Shown here one piece after another: positions 62,406-64,000 of a DNA stretch of 64,000 nt (position 1 is its first letter; each line of letters starts with the position of its first letter). The notes under the pieces are model-generated. The model did not search any database, had not been told where the DNA came from, and saw only the letters and a program-made list of their open reading frames with translations. The stretch lies in contig DJWL01000012.1 of the NCBI GenBank assembly GCA_002441545.1, positions 1-64,000 on the forward strand, read 5' to 3'. The stretch comes from Flavobacteriaceae bacterium UBA6231 (GTDB taxonomy: Bacteria > Bacteroidota > Bacteroidia > Flavobacteriales > Flavobacteriaceae). The translations under genes and the position numbers were made by a program.

Positions 62406-64000
62406 TATTCTTTAGGTTTAATAAGTTCTACTGAATTTAAAATACGCTCTACTATTTGGGCTGTATACACATCGCCTTCTCTCCAAGATAAAATAACCTC
62501 TTGAATTACATTGTTAGAGTTAAAAGCAAGTATAATATAATTCCCTCTTGATAGATTTTCAGTTGATCCAAAAGGAAAATCAGCATTTCCATAAGTTTTC
62601 AATCCTTCAGCACCATTTGGTGTTACAAATTGTTTGTCTTTAACAATGATGTTTTGAACACCACTTTTCTCCAATGTTTTAATGTTATTTTCAACTACTT
62701 GTTTTAAATCTACTTTACTTTCTTCTTTTTTATCTCCTTGAGGTTTCACTATGGAAGTTGCCACTACAATATTAAAACGCTCTATTAAACTACCATACCC
62801 AAACATGGTTACTTGAGCTTGTTGAGCCACTTCTTTAGGTAATTCTGGTGAGATGCGTTTTAATACTTTTGGTGTTGAAATGGTTATTGGTGGCACACCA
62901 TAATCACTTGTTACCCATTCGCCTTCAAGCAGTTCTAAACTATTATTTCCTATGATAGTATCCTTAACATAGCTAAATCCATATTTAATGCCGAAACCAA
63001 CAAATGTCGCCATTAATAGAAATACACATACCGCAACAGTTATTAGAATTTTTTTACGCTTTTCTTTTCTTTCTAATTCTTCTCTGTATTTTTCATCAAG
63101 TAGTTTTTCTTCTTGAGAAGCTTCAGGTAACACTTCTTTAACATGGTCAATTTCTACATCAATCGTTTTTCTGTCTAATTCTGCCAAAGATATATCTGGT
63201 TTAGACTTAGCAAATTTCACCAAATCGGCACGCTTCAAAATACTTTCTATGTTTTTTATAGTTTCTTTGCTTAAATCTATTTGGTTTGCTTCTTTTAATA
63301 ATCTCAATCTATTTATAAGCTCATCGGTTGTGCTTTCCATAGAATGGTCATACACTTTTTCATCTAAATACTTTCTAATAATAAGTGTTAACTCAGAATA
63401 GTATTCTTTAAATTCTTCATGCTTTAAATAAGGGCTATCTTCTAATTTTTTCAAAGCTAGTTTCGCTCTGTCATAAGGAGGAAGTAAAGCAATTTTTTCT
63501 TCTTCTGTAAGTGGTTTTTTTCGCCATAAAAACCAATATAATAAAGCAGCAACAACACCTAATGCCATTAGCACATAGAGTAAATATTTCCACCATTGAC
63601 TAGCAGATTTCTCAACTTCTATAATTGGTTTAATATCGTAAAGTCCTTGTTTTGTAGAATCAACCAAAATATTTCTAACCACAACTTTCAAAGAATCTGT
63701 AAAAAACGTTTTGTCGCCTATAATAATTTTTTGTGGAGGAATTGTATAAGCTCCGGAATCGAATTGTGTTAATCCGTATTTTTTTATGAGATTATATTTG
63801 TCATTCTGTTTAAGCGTATCTGTTTTATAAGAATCAATCATCTCTAAAGGCATAAATGACTGCCCCTCGGGAAACACCACAAGATTTGTTGTATCTGTTT
63901 CTACCTGGATTTTATAAGTGACTTGTGCTCCAATTTTTATTGATGTTGAATCTATCGATGCTTTTACTTGAGAAAACGATACTAAAGAATATAGAAAAAA
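62405..64000 (-). CDS. BatD-like membrane protein at the head of the Bat operon, cut by the window edge
   Basis: The frame is open to the right edge, and 532 residues are visible without the start codon. The first visible residues (FFLYSLVSFSQVKASIDSTS) look like the end of a signal peptide, so only a few residues are missing. A BatD-like extracytoplasmic region ('IKIGAQVTYKIQVETDTTNL', 'PEGQSFMPLEMIDSYK') is followed by a transmembrane helix ('WWKYLLYVLMALGVVAALLYW'), a cytoplasmic helical region and a second helix ('ILITVAVCVFLLMATFVGFGI'). The last 190 residues form another domain with no match I can name. It is coupled to batA by a one-base overlap. Confidence 0.85.
   Translation of the reverse strand, partial: FFLYSLVSFSQVKASIDSTSIKIGAQVTYKIQVETDTTNLVVFPEGQSFMPLEMIDSYKTDTLKQNDKYNLIKKYGLTQFDSGAYTIPPQKIIIGDKTFFTDSLKVVVRNILVDSTKQGLYDIKPIIEVEKSASQWWKYLLYVLMALGVVAALLYWFLWRKKPLTEEEKIALLPPYDRAKLALKKLEDSPYLKHEEFKEYYSELTLIIRKYLDEKVYDHSMESTTDELINRLRLLKEANQIDLSKETIKNIESILKRADLVKFAKSKPDISLAELDRKTIDVEIDHVKEVLPEASQEEKLLDEKYREELERKEKRKKILITVAVCVFLLMATFVGFGIKYGFSYVKDTIIGNNSLELLEGEWVTSDYGVPPITISTPKVLKRISPELPKEVAQQAQVTMFGYGSLIERFNIVVATSIVKPQGDKKEESKVDLKQVVENNIKTLEKSGVQNIIVKDKQFVTPNGAEGLKTYGNADFPFGSTENLSRGNYIILAFNSNNVIQEVILSWREGDVYTAQIVERILNSVELIKPKE

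Noticed and set aside
1..64000. Search for CRISPR arrays, toxin-antitoxin pairs, restriction systems, phage or transposase genes
   Set aside because: No regular spacer repeats and no protein with such motifs were seen; the only repeats are hairpins, regulatory palindromes, the REP-like element and the namZ duplication.

Overview
The window is low-GC DNA of a Bacteroidota bacterium, most likely a marine-type Flavobacteriaceae. The support is: SusC/SusD pairs, many outer-membrane lipoproteins, secreted proteins with type IX secretion (T9SS) C-terminal sorting domains, the Bat (aerotolerance) operon, flavobacterial promoter boxes of the TAnnTTTG type, and a nagB gene fused to a PIG-L/LmbE-type deacetylase. 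No rRNA, tRNA, CRISPR array or insertion sequence was recognised.

1-9.5 kb: accessory region, almost all on the minus strand. It holds a serine beta-lactamase-like exported hydrolase, a beta-helix lipoprotein with a partner lipoprotein, and a small regulon of an amidohydrolase, a STAS/SpoIIAA-like protein, a cupin, a decayed VOC (glyoxalase-fold) gene, a Crp/Fnr regulator and a nucleobase deaminase. Four near-identical FNR-type palindromes (TTGAT-N4-ATCAA) lie in front of these units, and the regulator carries the E-xx-SR recognition helix that fits such sites. A second Crp/Fnr gene in the island is a decayed pseudogene.

9.7-11.8 kb: housekeeping operon yicC-gmk-nadD.

12.0-38.4 kb: the main attraction, a large apparent peptidoglycan amino-sugar (MurNAc) utilisation locus. 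It encodes a SusC/SusD import pair, three NamZ-type exo-N-acetylmuramidases (GH171; two exported lipoproteins in tandem and one without a signal peptide), NagZ (GH3), a T9SS-secreted GH18 protein, a putative DUF6259-like glycosidase lipoprotein, a sodium/solute symporter, a NagX-like membrane acetyltransferase, the MurNAc-6-phosphate etherase MurQ, an FAD/Fe-S D-lactate dehydrogenase-like protein that could consume the D-lactate MurQ releases, a NagB-deacetylase fusion that could take GlcNAc-6-P to fructose-6-P, an exported glutamate racemase-like lipoprotein that could act on D-Glu from stem peptides, ManA, and a DeoR-type regulator. A recognisable MurNAc kinase and a stand-alone NagA are absent from the window.

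38.4-46.7 kb: mixed genes: GNAT acetyltransferase, a lipoprotein, GpsA-type dehydrogenase, a T9SS cargo protein, a small conserved protein, and a PspC-DUF2339/DUF3999 membrane pair.

46.7-53.6 kb: an RND multidrug efflux operon (MarR/GbsR regulator, membrane fusion protein, RND pump, outer-membrane factor, TetR regulator) with a likely autoregulatory operator over its promoter. 53.7-56.7 kb: pheS, a REP-like palindromic element, a conserved hypothetical, CvpA and a beta-carbonic anhydrase. 56.7-64 kb: the Bat operon (a BatD-like membrane protein cut by the window edge, BatA, BatB, BatC, BatD, BatE), all on the minus strand.
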